A stretch of 64,000 nucleotides of DNA from Endoryza sp044226045 (GCA_044226045.1 JBGAHR010000010.1:44736-108735); one strand, 5' to 3'; shown: positions 41,213-50,978, counted from the first letter of the stretch. Translations and numbers: made by a program. The notes: generated by a model from the letters alone, not told the origin.

Positions 41213-44077
41213 ATGAAAATATCGAATAGCTGGCGTCTGCGCTGGCTTTTGGCCGGTTTAGTTATGTGCTTCTCCCTCCTGGCCGAAGCACAACTGAATT
41301 TGTCGGACAAGCTGCCGCTGGATCCAAAAGTGAAAACGGGCAAACTGGATAATGGCCTCACATTTTATATTCGTCAGAACAAAAAACCGGAACAGAAAGT
41401 AGAACTGCGCCTGGTGGTAAATGCAGGATCCATCCTGGAAGATGATGACCAGCAGGGACTGGCCCATATGGCCGAACACATGGCATTTAACGGGACCAAA
41501 AATTTCAAGAAAAACGATATCGTTTCTTTTCTCCAGGATATCGGTGTTGGATTCGGTAATGACCTCAATGCCTATACTTCGTTTGATGAAACGGTTTATA
41601 TCCTTCCCATTCCAACCGACAAACCGGGCAATCTGGAAAAAGGCTTCCAGGTGCTGGAAGACTGGGCGCATAATGTTACCTACCTCACAGATGATATCAA
41701 TGGGGAGCGCCCGATCATCCTGGAAGAAAGCCGGCTTGGTAAAGGCGCCGGCGACAGAATGTTTAAAAAGATCTATCCTAAGTTATTTGAAGGATCGAAA
41801 TACGCAAAAAGACTTCCGATTGGATTGGACAGCGTGATCAGGAACTTTGATCCGGAGGCTATCCGCAGATTTTACCGCGAATGGTATCGTCCGGATTTGA
41901 TGGCGGTGATTGTGGTGGGAGACATCGAACCCGCCAAAGCCGAAGCGATGATCCGCAAACATTTTGCAGGTCTCGTCAACCCGGCTTCAGAAAAGAAAAG
42001 AGAAATGGCGGAAGTATACGCCTATAACAACACGGAAGCAATGATCGCGACGGATAAGGAAGCGACCAGTTATGGAGTCAACATACAGTATTCCTTCAGG
42101 AAAGACAATCCGTCTGTAACGATTGCAGATTATAAAAATGATCTGGTTAAAAGAATCTTTTCCACGCTGACCAATCAACGACTGTCGGAATTGGTACAAA
42201 AAGAAAACCCACCCTTTATCGGCGCTTCTGTTGGGTTCGGATCTTATGCCAGGGGCTACGACGGATTTTCCGCCTATGCCGCCGCCGGAACAGGAGATGT
42301 GAGCAAAGCGCTGGGCGCCCTGACAGAGGAACTGGAAAGAGTAAAAAGATTCGGCTTCACGGCCAGTGAACTGGAAAGAGCGAAGAAATCTCTTTTGTCC
42401 AGTTATGACAGAGCTTTCAATGACCGCGAAAAAACGGAATCAGACAGCTATGTAGAGGAATACATTCAGAATTTCCTGGTGGGCGAACCCAGTCCCGGGA
42501 TTGAAAAAGAATACGAGTATGTGAAATCGCTGCTGCCTTCGATCACTTTGGAAGAGGTGAATGCAATCAGCAAGAACTTCAGTGAAGATAAAAACCGGTT
42601 TGTGTATGTAACTGGGCCGGAGCCGAAAGCCGATGCTAAATTGCCCGATGGAAAAGAACTGCTGGCGGTAATGGATGCAAAAGAAAAAGGCGATATCAAG
42701 CCATATGAAGAAAAGGCGATCGCCTCCACCTTGCTGAAAAAAGAACCAAAAGCTGGAAAGGTGATCTCGAAAACGCAGAACAGCCTGTTGGGAACAACAG
42801 AACTGAAACTGAGCAATGGCGTAACCGTCATTCTGAAACCTACTGATTTCAAGAATGATCAGATATTGATGAATGCCGGACGGTACGGTGGCAAGAACAA
42901 TTACGGCCTGGCCGACAAGTTCAACGCAGAGTATGCTGTTCCGGTGGTAACCTCGATGGGTGTTGGTGACTTTGCCCCGGTTGATCTGAGAAAAGCACTG
43001 GCAGGAAAATCAGTTCAGGTAACACCTGCTTTTGGAGGCACCACGGAAGGAATCAATGGCAGCTCAACGGTCAAAGACCTTGAAACCATGTTCCAGCTGA
43101 CGCACCTTTACTTCACACAGCCCAGAAAAGATACAGCCTTGTTCAAGTCTTTCGTACAGAGGAATAAATCTCAATATGCGATGCTGAGCGCCAATCCGCA
43201 GGCTGTGTTTGTAGATACGGTGTACAAAACCATTTTCAACAACAACCCGCTCGCACCGGTGATTGTTCCCAATAGTTCTTTCTATGATAAGATCAACCTG
43301 GATCGTTCAATGGCTATTTACAAGGAAAGATTTGGAGACGCATCCGGAATGAACTTTGTTTTCACCGGAAGCTTCAAAGAAGCAGACATCATTCCGTTGG
43401 TAGAAAAATATATCGCCAGTTTACCGGCTACCGGCAAAAAATTTACCTATGTTGACAACAAGGTAAGACCGATTGCCGGCAAAAAGCAGTTGACTGTAAA
43501 CAAGGGTAAAGAGCAGAAGAGCCTGATACTGGCATTCTACAATGGAGAAGTGCCGTATTCGCAAGACCTGGAACTGAAAGCGCAGGTATTGAGCGAGATT
43601 CTCAATATCCGGATCATTGAAGAGTTGCGTGAAAAAGTACAGGGCATTTATGGCGGCGGTACTTTTGCCCAGCTCGACAAAGAACCCTACAGCAATTATA
43701 GTTTTGTGCTGCAATTGCCTTGCGGTCCGGAGAAGGTCGACACACTCCTGAAAGCAGTGAAAAAAGAATTTGAAGACATTGTGAAGAATGGTCCCCAACA
43801 GAGCTATCTCGATAAAGTTAAAAAGCAATTGTCTGAGCAGGATAAGGTAGCGTTGAAAGAGAACAGTACCTGGGGTGGGCAACTCCTGGATATTGCCATT
43901 AAAAAGTCTGACCCCAAGTATTTTCTTCAATACGAAAAACTCCTGAATTCATTAACAACAAAAGACATTCAGCAGGTTGCTAAAATTATGTTGGATGGAA
44001 AGAATCAATTCACAGCCGTATTGATGCCGGAAACAGTTGTGAAAGAGGAAGGAGGGGAGAAGAAAAAAGCATTCTAG
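41213..44077 (+). CDS. M16 family zinc peptidase (pitrilysin-like), secreted
   Basis: 954-residue periplasmic endopeptidase with a signal peptide (1-26). The first M16 domain carries the inverted zinc motif HMAEH (His85, Glu88, His89), with the third ligand Glu in the EESRLGKGAGDR region about 75 residues later. Three further M16-like domains follow, as in whole-enzyme pitrilysins; the second half (about 540-950) lacks HxxEH and is structural. Start set at 41213 by the promoter and signal peptide. Single gene, with a terminator after it. Confidence 0.94.
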   Translation: MKISNSWRLRWLLAGLVMCFSLLAEAQLNLSDKLPLDPKVKTGKLDNGLTFYIRQNKKPEQKVELRLVVNAGSILEDDDQQGLAHMAEHMAFNGTKNFKKNDIVSFLQDIGVGFGNDLNAYTSFDETVYILPIPTDKPGNLEKGFQVLEDWAHNVTYLTDDINGERPIILEESRLGKGAGDRMFKKIYPKLFEGSKYAKRLPIGLDSVIRNFDPEAIRRFYREWYRPDLMAVIVVGDIEPAKAEAMIRKHFAGLVNPASEKKREMAEVYAYNNTEAMIATDKEATSYGVNIQYSFRKDNPSVTIADYKNDLVKRIFSTLTNQRLSELVQKENPPFIGASVGFGSYARGYDGFSAYAAAGTGDVSKALGALTEELERVKRFGFTASELERAKKSLLSSYDRAFNDREKTESDSYVEEYIQNFLVGEPSPGIEKEYEYVKSLLPSITLEEVNAISKNFSEDKNRFVYVTGPEPKADAKLPDGKELLAVMDAKEKGDIKPYEEKAIASTLLKKEPKAGKVISKTQNSLLGTTELKLSNGVTVILKPTDFKNDQILMNAGRYGGKNNYGLADKFNAEYAVPVVTSMGVGDFAPVDLRKALAGKSVQVTPAFGGTTEGINGSSTVKDLETMFQLTHLYFTQPRKDTALFKSFVQRNKSQYAMLSANPQAVFVDTVYKTIFNNNPLAPVIVPNSSFYDKINLDRSMAIYKERFGDASGMNFVFTGSFKEADIIPLVEKYIASLPATGKKFTYVDNKVRPIAGKKQLTVNKGKEQKSLILAFYNGEVPYSQDLELKAQVLSEILNIRIIEELREKVQGIYGGGTFAQLDKEPYSNYSFVLQLPCGPEKVDTLLKAVKKEFEDIVKNGPQQSYLDKVKKQLSEQDKVALKENSTWGGQLLDIAIKKSDPKYFLQYEKLLNSLTTKDIQQVAKIMLDGKNQFTAVLMPETVVKEEGGEKKKAF

Positions 44078-44103
44078 TTTTTCCAACGAAATAATTTACA
44101 GGT

Positions 44104-44133
44104 AAAAGTCACGCCGGCGGGCGTGACTTTTTT
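44104..44133. terminator. Bidirectional terminator between M16 and convergent gene
   Basis: AAAAGTCACGCC (44104-44115), GGCG loop, GGCGTGACTTTT (44120-44131). T runs exist on both strands, so it can end the peptidase gene and the convergent metzincin-like gene. Confidence 0.88.
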
Positions 44134-44716
44134 ATTGAGTGCTGATTTGTTCAGCATATTTTTTAACGAGGTTGCCAAATGTATAGGGGACAGTTTTGTC
44201 GCGGTTTTTGTGACGAACATACAAATGCTGAAACCCGATTTTGTGAGACCATTCATGCGCAATATGACCGGCGATTTCCGCCAGGCTGGCCCGGTCGAAA
44301 TACCAGGAGTAAGTAAATATTTCCACGTCACCGGCTTCTCCGTAACCGATCGCCGGATGCCTGGAAAGGAAGGGCTTATTTTTTATTTCAATTATCCAGT
44401 GCAGGTTGGCGGTGAAATCGATACTGTCTTTATAGAATTCGCGACCCTGGTAGATTTTATCGGTAATTTCTGCAGAAGAAAGAAACCTGTTCTGGTCTCC
44501 GGCCACGTCGAAGGCAAAGTTTGTCGATCGTAGTTCCCTTTGAAAGGTGGTATCGCGCATTACCTGTTGCCAGATTAGCAGCGCCTGTTTCATGCGGGCG
44601 GTTCGTTCCGGGGTTAGTCCCGATAAACGATCTCCCTTGACCGTAAATTGCCCGAGACAGGGTTGAAAAAGGAAAAGAAAGATGAAAGTATGTGAAAGAG
44701 GTTTATGTAGGGTCAT
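44132..44716 (-). CDS. Secreted putative zinc protease with metzincin-like motif
   Basis: 194-residue exported protein. A signal peptide (about 1-23) precedes a domain with AHEWSHKIGFQH, which fits HExxHxxGxxH exactly (His154, Glu155, His158, His164). Downstream the sequence reads KTVPYTFGNLV; no Met-turn is apparent. Other small HEWxHKxGFxH proteins, as far as I recall, show a VPY block here, so it may be a compact relative. ATG 44716 is chosen for the signal peptide. Substrate unknown. Its upstream side is all repeat DNA. Confidence 0.7.
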   Translation of the reverse strand: MTLHKPLSHTFIFLFLFQPCLGQFTVKGDRLSGLTPERTARMKQALLIWQQVMRDTTFQRELRSTNFAFDVAGDQNRFLSSAEITDKIYQGREFYKDSIDFTANLHWIIEIKNKPFLSRHPAIGYGEAGDVEIFTYSWYFDRASLAEIAGHIAHEWSHKIGFQHLYVRHKNRDKTVPYTFGNLVKKYAEQISTQ

Positions 44717-44727
44717 TGTATGAAGGT

Positions 44728-45263
44728 TCAAAAATCAAAAGTCAAAATTCAAAAGTCAAAAATCAAAAGTCAAAAATCAAAATTCAAAACGCAGCAATTT
44801 TTTTCCGCTCGCGCTCTCACTCCCGCTCCCCAATAAGCCTGGACGCAAAGATCGCGAAGTACCGCAAAGCGCGCGAAGAAATCGCTAAGAGCGTTTATGG
44901 TTTATCGTTTCATGTTGGTTGGCGGCGCAATGCGTTTGACGTTTCAGGTTTATCGTTTAACGTTGTTTTGCTATTGGAGGTTTTGCAGTTAATTGGCTCA
45001 TTGACCAATTGGCAAATTGACCAATTGCTTTTTCCATCCGTCATCCGTCATCCGTAATCCGTCATCTTCATTGGCTCATTGACCAATTGACGAATTGGCA
45101 AATTGCTTTCTCATCCGTCATCCGCAATCCGTCATCATCATTGGCTCATTGACCAATTGACTAATTGGCAAATTGCTTTTCCCATCCGCAATCTGTAATT
45201 CGTAATCCGTCATCATCCTTGGCTCATTGACCAATTGGCAAATTGACCAATTGCTTTTCCCAT
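44728..45263. repeat. Composite repeat island with 70-78 bp units
   Basis: AAAAGTC/AAAAATC heptamers (44728-44790), a CT-rich block, GCAAAG/GCGCGAAG units, TTTATCG/TTTGACG units, then four tandem units starting with TTGGCTCATTGACCAATTG at 44993, 45071, 45141 and 45219, each followed by CCGTCAT/CCGTAAT/CCGCAAT heptamers. These units are the reverse complement of those at 39001-39280. The 44717-45344 gap between divergent genes holds nothing else recognisable, and no TAnnTTTG promoter. Confidence 0.93.
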
Positions 45264-45344
45264 TTCATTCATCGTTTCTCCCAACTCATTCATTGGCGGG
45301 TTGAAGAGACCTGTTTGTGTTAATAGTTTTAACAAAAAATAGCC

Positions 45345-46286
45345 ATGAAACGTTTTTTAAAGATACTCAAGTGGTCCGGACTCATCATTGTTTTTATTAT
45401 TGTCGGACTATTAACCACTGTTTTTCTTCGTCAGAATTTAACCTTTGATGCTCCCTATCCGGAGATTCATGCCTCAACAGATACCACTATTATTCAACGG
45501 GGAAAGGAAATTGTTTTTGGCGCAGCCCATTGTGCCGATTGTCATGCTTCCGGTAACACAGATTCACTGCTTCGGATGGGACAGGAAGTGTCTTTATCGG
45601 GCGGACATGTATTTGATTTGCCGGTTGGAAAAATTTACAGTAAGAATATTACACCTGATAGAGAAACCGGTATTGGAAAGTACAGCGATAGCGAGATAGC
45701 CCGTGCCTTGCGGTACGGTGTGCATCCGGATGGAACCGTTGTGTTTGATTTCATGCCCTTTCACAATATGGCAGATGAAGACCTGGCGGCAGTGATATCG
45801 TATATACGTTCTCAGAAAGCCGTAAGGAATCCAGTTCCCCGTAATGATCTGAACCTTTTGGGTAAAGTGATCAAGGCCTTTATGATTAAGCCGGTGGGTC
45901 CTAACGGTCCCGTTGAGAAATCAGTTAAGAAGGATACAACAGCTGCCTATGGTCGTTACCTCGCCTATAATGTGGCAAATTGCAATGGTTGTCATACCAA
46001 ACGCGATTTGAAAGGGGAATTCACCGGTAAACCCTTTGCAGGTGGAAGCCGCTTTGATGAAAACGGAATGGTATTGTATCCGCCAAACCTCACACCAGGG
46101 CCAGAGGGCAGAATCACCAACTGGTCGGAAGAGCAGTTCATCAAGCGATTCAGAATGCAAAAACAGATTCCACAGAGTGTGATGCCCTGGGATTCTTTCA
46201 GACGAATGAGTGATGATGATCTGAAAGCGATTTATAAATTCCTCAGAACCTTAAAACCCGAGAAAACCACGCCACCGGAAGAATAA
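45345..46286 (+). CDS. Di-haem cytochrome c, membrane-anchored
   Basis: 313 residues with one N-terminal membrane anchor (about 10-28) and two class I cytochrome c domains. The haem motifs are CADCH (Cys63, Cys66, His67) and CNGCH (near 213). The arrangement, with AAHCADCHASG, RALRYGVHPDGTVVFDFMPFHNMADEDLAAVISYIRS and a similar second half, resembles the cytochrome subunits of membrane alcohol/aldehyde dehydrogenases. No dehydrogenase adjoins it. Probably faces the periplasm and passes electrons to the respiratory chain. Confidence 0.88.
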   Translation: MKRFLKILKWSGLIIVFIIVGLLTTVFLRQNLTFDAPYPEIHASTDTTIIQRGKEIVFGAAHCADCHASGNTDSLLRMGQEVSLSGGHVFDLPVGKIYSKNITPDRETGIGKYSDSEIARALRYGVHPDGTVVFDFMPFHNMADEDLAAVISYIRSQKAVRNPVPRNDLNLLGKVIKAFMIKPVGPNGPVEKSVKKDTTAAYGRYLAYNVANCNGCHTKRDLKGEFTGKPFAGGSRFDENGMVLYPPNLTPGPEGRITNWSEEQFIKRFRMQKQIPQSVMPWDSFRRMSDDDLKAIYKFLRTLKPEKTTPPEE

Positions 46287-46386
46287 GTATCAATGGTTGT
46301 TTGGGAGAAAAGCCAGGACGAACCTTTCAGGTCATTCAGGATGTTCTTCCTGGTTTCATTCTGCATATTCAGAAAAGTCATTCCCG

Positions 46387-47928
46387 TCAGGGTTTGACTT
46401 TTCCTTTTATAATGGTTTTGTTATTTTTTTCGAAGCTGTTTTCGATCGTCATCACCAGGTTCTCGCCTTCAAACTGCAAAGTGATTTTTTCAGTGTGCGG
46501 GCTTTCAATATAACGGAGATCAAGCGTGAGCGTATTTGGGTTCGTCCAGTGGAATACACCGGCCGTCTTTGGATTGGGTAAGCCCGCAAAATAATTTTTG
46601 GCTCTCGAGACCAGGCTGGGCCCGGGTTTGGGTGAAATGCCCTGTTTCCATTTTCCATTTCCAAAATGCAGGGTATAGGGTGTGGTTCCGTTTTCAATCA
46701 TCAGTTCACAGTTGCTGCCACTGTATTTAACCTTTATTCCCGACCAGTTGCGGTCATTGTTCTCCAATTGAAATTTTTTATCGGCGGAAGGCATAACGGA
46801 AACACTATCGGATCGGGTGGAAGGTATTTTCAGTGTAAGATTAGATAATCGTTTTTTGAGTGTCGCGGCTTCGTTGGAAGAAGGCAGCATTTCGTTTTTC
46901 ATAGCCGGTAGCAGGTATTTCCAGACCAGGTTCAGTTCGTCCTGCATATTGCCTGTTTCCGAAGTAATGGCAATTACTGCATCCTGTTCAGGCATCACAA
47001 TGATGTACTGGCCAAAGGCTCCATCTCCCCGATAGGCATTGTTGCGGCAACGCCACATTTGATACCCATATCCCTGGAGCCAGTCGCTCTTGTCTTTTTC
47101 GGCCTGACTTAATTCTGGTCGCTGATCGATTTGTTTTGCACTGGCCTCTTCAATCCATGACGCCGGCAGGATCTGCCTGCCATTCCAGTTTCCTTTTTGC
47201 AGGAAGAGTTGTCCGAATTTTGCCATATCATCCGTTTTCAAACGCAGTCCCCAGCCGCCGGTATTGATTCCTGCCGGATCGGTTTCCCAATCAATTCCCC
47301 GAATGCCAAGTGGATCAAACAGCCGGGGTTGCAAGTAGGCAAGTACCGGTTGACCGGTTACTTTGGTAATGATGGCCGATAACAGGTAGGTGGCTCCCGA
47401 ATTATATAGAAATTTTGTTCCGGGCTTATTTACGATCGGACCGGACAACATTCCTTTTACCCAATTGGTTTGGGTGGTGACCACGCCCGGTGTGGCTTCC
47501 GGATCCTGGCCCATCGACATGGTTAGAAGATGTCGGACGGTCAGTTCAGACAGATTGGCGCTTACGGTATCGGGTAGATCGTTCGGGAAAAAGGAGATTA
47601 CTTTATCGTCAAGGCTGATCTTCTTCTCTGTTACCGCGAATCCAATCGCTGAAGCAGTAAAGCTCTTGCTGCAGGAATACATGGTGTGAAATAAATCTTT
47701 CCGGTAAGGGTTCCACCAGCCTTCAGTGATTATTTTTCCGTGACGGACAATGATGATACTATGCATTTCATTGTTCGATTGCTCTACGGCATCGAGGAAA
47801 TCAAGAATAGATCGGGATGAAACGCCCTGTGCTTCGGGAGTACTGGATGGAAGATTTACCTGTGCCTGGCTAACCAGGAAGGAGATAAACAGAAAAAAAC
47901 TGAGGAATAATTTCTTGTTGGCTGGCAT
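46387..47928 (-). CDS. Beta-lactamase-related serine hydrolase
   Basis: 513-residue exported protein of the class C beta-lactamase/DD-peptidase superfamily. A signal peptide (1-22) precedes the catalytic SxxK in MYSCSKSF (Ser85, Lys88), the YxN-type element YNSGATYLL and ETGNMQDE in the region of the KTG strand, which is not canonical. A C-terminal lipocalin-like beta extension (about 390-510) follows, common in esterase-type members. Function could be esterase, peptidase or D-amino acid hydrolase. True antibiotic hydrolysis is not indicated. Confidence 0.85.
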   Translation of the reverse strand: MPANKKLFLSFFLFISFLVSQAQVNLPSSTPEAQGVSSRSILDFLDAVEQSNNEMHSIIIVRHGKIITEGWWNPYRKDLFHTMYSCSKSFTASAIGFAVTEKKISLDDKVISFFPNDLPDTVSANLSELTVRHLLTMSMGQDPEATPGVVTTQTNWVKGMLSGPIVNKPGTKFLYNSGATYLLSAIITKVTGQPVLAYLQPRLFDPLGIRGIDWETDPAGINTGGWGLRLKTDDMAKFGQLFLQKGNWNGRQILPASWIEEASAKQIDQRPELSQAEKDKSDWLQGYGYQMWRCRNNAYRGDGAFGQYIIVMPEQDAVIAITSETGNMQDELNLVWKYLLPAMKNEMLPSSNEAATLKKRLSNLTLKIPSTRSDSVSVMPSADKKFQLENNDRNWSGIKVKYSGSNCELMIENGTTPYTLHFGNGKWKQGISPKPGPSLVSRAKNYFAGLPNPKTAGVFHWTNPNTLTLDLRYIESPHTEKITLQFEGENLVMTIENSFEKNNKTIIKGKVKP

Positions 47929-48011
47929 AGCGATCAGTTAGATGGTTGGAATGGAGGAGGCCGCCAACAAGTTAATGAACTTTCAATAAACCTCCTCCAT
48001 CCGATACGATG

Positions 48012-48806
48012 TTATGGCTGATCCCTTAGCATAAAATTTCTCCAGTCGTTGATCAGAATTTCTTCCGTGGTACCCAGGGTTTGAAGAACTTCTGTTACGG
48101 TATTGAAGGAAAGAATCGAATAGAGTGTATTTCTTCCGTATTTACTGTCTATGAACCAGGCCATCGAACCGGCCAGTGCATATTTATTCGGACCCATCCA
48201 GAATCCGGAGAGTTTATCCGGTACCTGGTTTTTGGAAATAAGTTCTTTGATCTGCTGTTTTTTGGCAGGCAGTAACTGACCTGATCCATAAGTAGCCAAC
48301 CCTTCCACCAGCCAATCGATATTATCAGTGTTGGAGAAGTCGTGGCTTTTGTTTAACTGACCATGGTATACATGAAAAAGTTCGTGCGTGATCAGTTGCT
48401 GGGTAGCCAGGTGATCGAGATAAGAGTGTTCACAGCTCTCTTTGTCCCATTTTGCCGGAGAAAGTATATCCACGCGATCGGCTATTCCACTCGCTACCAT
48501 CCAGCAGGCAGATTTAAAATTGGGTTCATGCCAGAGAGCGCTCCAGGTACTATCGAGGGACGCCCGGCCGGGATGTATCACTATACTGAAATTGTAGGAA
48601 AAGGGCTTGCCAAAAAATGACTTTACCTGTTCGATGCCCTGATCGATATAAGAGGAATACGACAGTTTGTTCTCTGAATCCTGTTGAGTGAACAGCAGGC
48701 TGTATCCTTTTTTGTTTTCGGTCAGCCATCCGGTATCTAAAACAGCCCAGCTAACACAAAAAATAATCCCGAGGATTGAAGCCCCCGCGACAATCTTTTC
48801 TTTCAT
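48012..48806 (-). CDS. Putative gluzincin metalloprotease, membrane-anchored or secreted
   Basis: 264 residues with an N-terminal hydrophobic segment (about 5-24). The motif LITHELFHVYHGQL gives HExxH (His141, Glu142, His145), and WLVEGLATYGSG 22 residues later provides the third ligand Glu168, the pattern of peptidase-MA-like gluzincins. The rest has no domain I know. Substrate unknown. It stands alone between the beta-lactamase-like and MBL genes, all on the minus strand, with gaps near 80-110 nt. Confidence 0.72.
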   Translation of the reverse strand: MKEKIVAGASILGIIFCVSWAVLDTGWLTENKKGYSLLFTQQDSENKLSYSSYIDQGIEQVKSFFGKPFSYNFSIVIHPGRASLDSTWSALWHEPNFKSACWMVASGIADRVDILSPAKWDKESCEHSYLDHLATQQLITHELFHVYHGQLNKSHDFSNTDNIDWLVEGLATYGSGQLLPAKKQQIKELISKNQVPDKLSGFWMGPNKYALAGSMAWFIDSKYGRNTLYSILSFNTVTEVLQTLGTTEEILINDWRNFMLRDQP

Positions 48807-48913
48807 GACTATTGATTTAAGTAACTATAAGACGCTGGCAAAATTCGAATGTTACAGCTTACCAGAAAATACCACTAACCGGGTATCGCCATGAAATTCA
48901 GGTTAATAAAATC

Positions 48914-49669
48914 TTAAAGAAGGGGGGAATCCGGGAGATATTGAGCAAGGAGTCGGTCAAATTCTGATGCAATATTACTGGTCATCTCTCCGCCATGGAA
49001 ACAGAGAAGCCTTTTGACAGGAAGTTGAGATAATAGTTTTACGGAGGCTGCTGCCTGCGGAAGGTTGAGGGTAAAGTTTGGATTGGCAATATTGAGATGT
49101 CCCTCCTCAATCACTACTGCGTCGGCTGCAATGAGTGTCTGGCTTTCGGGGTCGTACAAAGAAATATGGCCTGGTGTGTGGCCGGGCGTATTAATCACCT
49201 GCAACGGTTCGAGCCAGGAGAGGGTGCCTGGATGCAAAAGCTGGTCAACTTTAACCGGTTTAATGGCCGCCAGTTGTTGCTGGAAGCCCAGCGCCCAGGG
49301 TTTGTGTTCTTCCGGCAGGGCAGGAAACAACATCTCGGCCTGAACCAGCCGAGGAGCTTTCTCCCTTCCTTCGATAAATGGCGCTTCTATAGCAGAAGCA
49401 TGAATGGTTATGTTCGGGAAGGCTTGTTTAAACTCATAGAGCCCTCCTACATGATCGATATCGTGGTGAGAAATGATAATGTCTGTAACACTGTCCGGAT
49501 CGATGTGCTGTTGACCAGCTGCTTTTTCAAACAGAGAAAGAAAGCCTTCATAACCGGCATCAACCAATACTGTTCTGTTTCCACATTGAATGACGCTGAA
49601 GAAAAGTGTACCTGACTGGTCATTCCAGTTAAAATCGACCGGCAAGGAAAGGATTCGAAGAGGATGCAT
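48914..49669 (-). CDS. Metallo-beta-lactamase-fold hydrolase
   Basis: 251-residue cytosolic protein. The zinc motif reads SHHDIDHVGG, the HxDxDH form in which the second His of HxHxDH is Asp, as in the YflN-like subgroup. Further ligands are in NTPGHTPGH, ADAVVIEEGH and LCFHGGE. Such enzymes hydrolyse thioesters, lactones or similar compounds; the specific substrate is not visible. Starts about 25 nt before the next minus-strand gene ends, so it might be co-transcribed with it. Confidence 0.85.
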   Translation of the reverse strand: MHPLRILSLPVDFNWNDQSGTLFFSVIQCGNRTVLVDAGYEGFLSLFEKAAGQQHIDPDSVTDIIISHHDIDHVGGLYEFKQAFPNITIHASAIEAPFIEGREKAPRLVQAEMLFPALPEEHKPWALGFQQQLAAIKPVKVDQLLHPGTLSWLEPLQVINTPGHTPGHISLYDPESQTLIAADAVVIEEGHLNIANPNFTLNLPQAAASVKLLSQLPVKRLLCFHGGEMTSNIASEFDRLLAQYLPDSPLL

Positions 49670-49694
49670 TGGTAAAAGTTACAACCAATTCTGC

Positions 49695-50306
49695 CTATTG
49701 CAATTCTTTTTTCTTCAACCAGATTCCCAGGACCAATCCCCCCATTACCACAAAACGTGTTTTGGTATGGGTGATATAGGCTCCGTTATCGTAATAAGTT
49801 CCTTTTGCCATTTGAATGCCCGGTCCCAGCGTGATATCTATGGAAAGTTTGTTCTTCAGATTTCGCTGGATACCCCATCCGATTCCATATTTATGGATAA
49901 AGCGCCTGGAACTCTCTTCCAAATAATCATTGGCAGCTGGCGATTTCGAATAGCTGATATCGTAAATCGGAGTAATGTATTCCATACTGTTCATAGCCAC
50001 CCGATGACCTGCCTCGGCTCTTTTTCGACCGTTATAGTAAAAACGAAGCTGACCCTGCAATGCCGGATCCAGATAGATTTTGAAATCACTCCCCAGGGAA
50101 GAAGAATAGCTAAAGGCAAAGGTGGTTGAAAAATAGGCCCGGGCATATAAGGTGGAAATATTGGTCAGGCTTTTTTCGTAGCTAACACCTGGACTGATCA
50201 GGTTGATTCTAAAAACATCCGTGGTTGAATAATCCTCCTTTTCGTATTGGGAAAATGCTGACAGAGACAGGCACAAGGCTGCCAGGCAAACGTATATTGC
50301 TTTCAT
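49695..50306 (-). CDS. Outer-membrane protein of unknown function
   Basis: 203 residues with a signal peptide (1-19, SLSAFSQ) and alternating aromatic/polar strands (VFRINLISPGVSYEKSL, LYARAYFSTTFAFSYSS, FRFYYNGRKRAEAGHR, RFVVMGGLVLGIWLKK). It looks like an eight- to ten-stranded beta-barrel of a type found widely in Bacteroidota without known function. Same strand as the MBL gene 25 nt downstream. Confidence 0.75.
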   Translation of the reverse strand: MKAIYVCLAALCLSLSAFSQYEKEDYSTTDVFRINLISPGVSYEKSLTNISTLYARAYFSTTFAFSYSSSLGSDFKIYLDPALQGQLRFYYNGRKRAEAGHRVAMNSMEYITPIYDISYSKSPAANDYLEESSRRFIHKYGIGWGIQRNLKNKLSIDITLGPGIQMAKGTYYDNGAYITHTKTRFVVMGGLVLGIWLKKKELQ

Positions 50307-50376
50307 GGTATGTTTGGTTTTTGGGGCGGCCCCCTGTATGTTAAACGAAGAAAGCCCGGGGTAATCTTGTGAAAGA

Positions 50377-50949
50377 TTAATCGATGGAAAGATCGTATTT
50401 ATCTAACAAACCAGCCAGCCCATTAGTAGAAAAGCGGGCCTTTTTAACTTTATTTTTATCAGGATCGATCCTGAAGTTAAAAGCGCTCCTGAAGTCGGCC
50501 TTTTCCAGATTGCATTGTTCAAACACGCTGTTTTCAAGATTACAATTGTCAAAAACTGCCAGGGTAAGATCTGCTTCGGTAAAGTCAACACCCTTCAGGG
50601 TACAGCCCTGGAATGTGGTTTTCTTCAGGTTTTTTTGATAAAAAGAACAGTATTCAAGTGTGCTGGAAATGAATTCGACCGAGAATAGGATTTTGCTTGC
50701 CTGCTCGAAATGAATGGCGGTTAATTTGCTGTTTTCAAACTTACCCGAATTAAAGCTGGTCTCAGCCAAAATAGTATTGTTAAACTGGCAATAGCTGAAT
50801 ACACAATCGGTAAAACGGAAAAAGGACAGGTTTTGCTGTGAAAAATTGCAATGAATAAATTGGCAATTATCATATTCACCTTTTGCCAGGGGAGCAACGG
50901 TGAAATCCTTACCCTCGAATCGCTGGGAATCGAAATAATCGGCTGACAT
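50377..50949 (-). CDS. Pentapeptide-repeat protein, Qnr-like in shape
   Basis: 190 residues made of nearly continuous pentapeptide repeats of the A(D/N)LxF type (CQFIHCNFSQQNLSFFRFTD, KFENSKLTAIHF, VDFTEADLTLAVFDNCNLEN). These form a right-handed square beta-helix. The C-terminal segment NFRIDPDKNKVKKARFS is very like the end of Qnr/McbG proteins, which mimic DNA and shield gyrase. Whether this chromosomal protein does so is unknown. Qnr proteins are about 218 residues, so it is a little short. No signal peptide. The RDD gene lies 29 nt upstream on the same strand. Confidence 0.85.
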   Translation of the reverse strand: MSADYFDSQRFEGKDFTVAPLAKGEYDNCQFIHCNFSQQNLSFFRFTDCVFSYCQFNNTILAETSFNSGKFENSKLTAIHFEQASKILFSVEFISSTLEYCSFYQKNLKKTTFQGCTLKGVDFTEADLTLAVFDNCNLENSVFEQCNLEKADFRSAFNFRIDPDKNKVKKARFSTNGLAGLLDKYDLSID

Positions 50950-50978
50950 GTGTTAGAGAATTATTTTACCGGCTCAGG

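Noticed and set aside
44692..45057. Open frame of 121 codons through the repeat island, with peptides similar to frames at 24397-24579 and 39201-39413
   Set aside because: The likeness follows from shared repeat DNA; there is no start context, codon use is repeat-driven, and the frames run in different orientations relative to neighbours.
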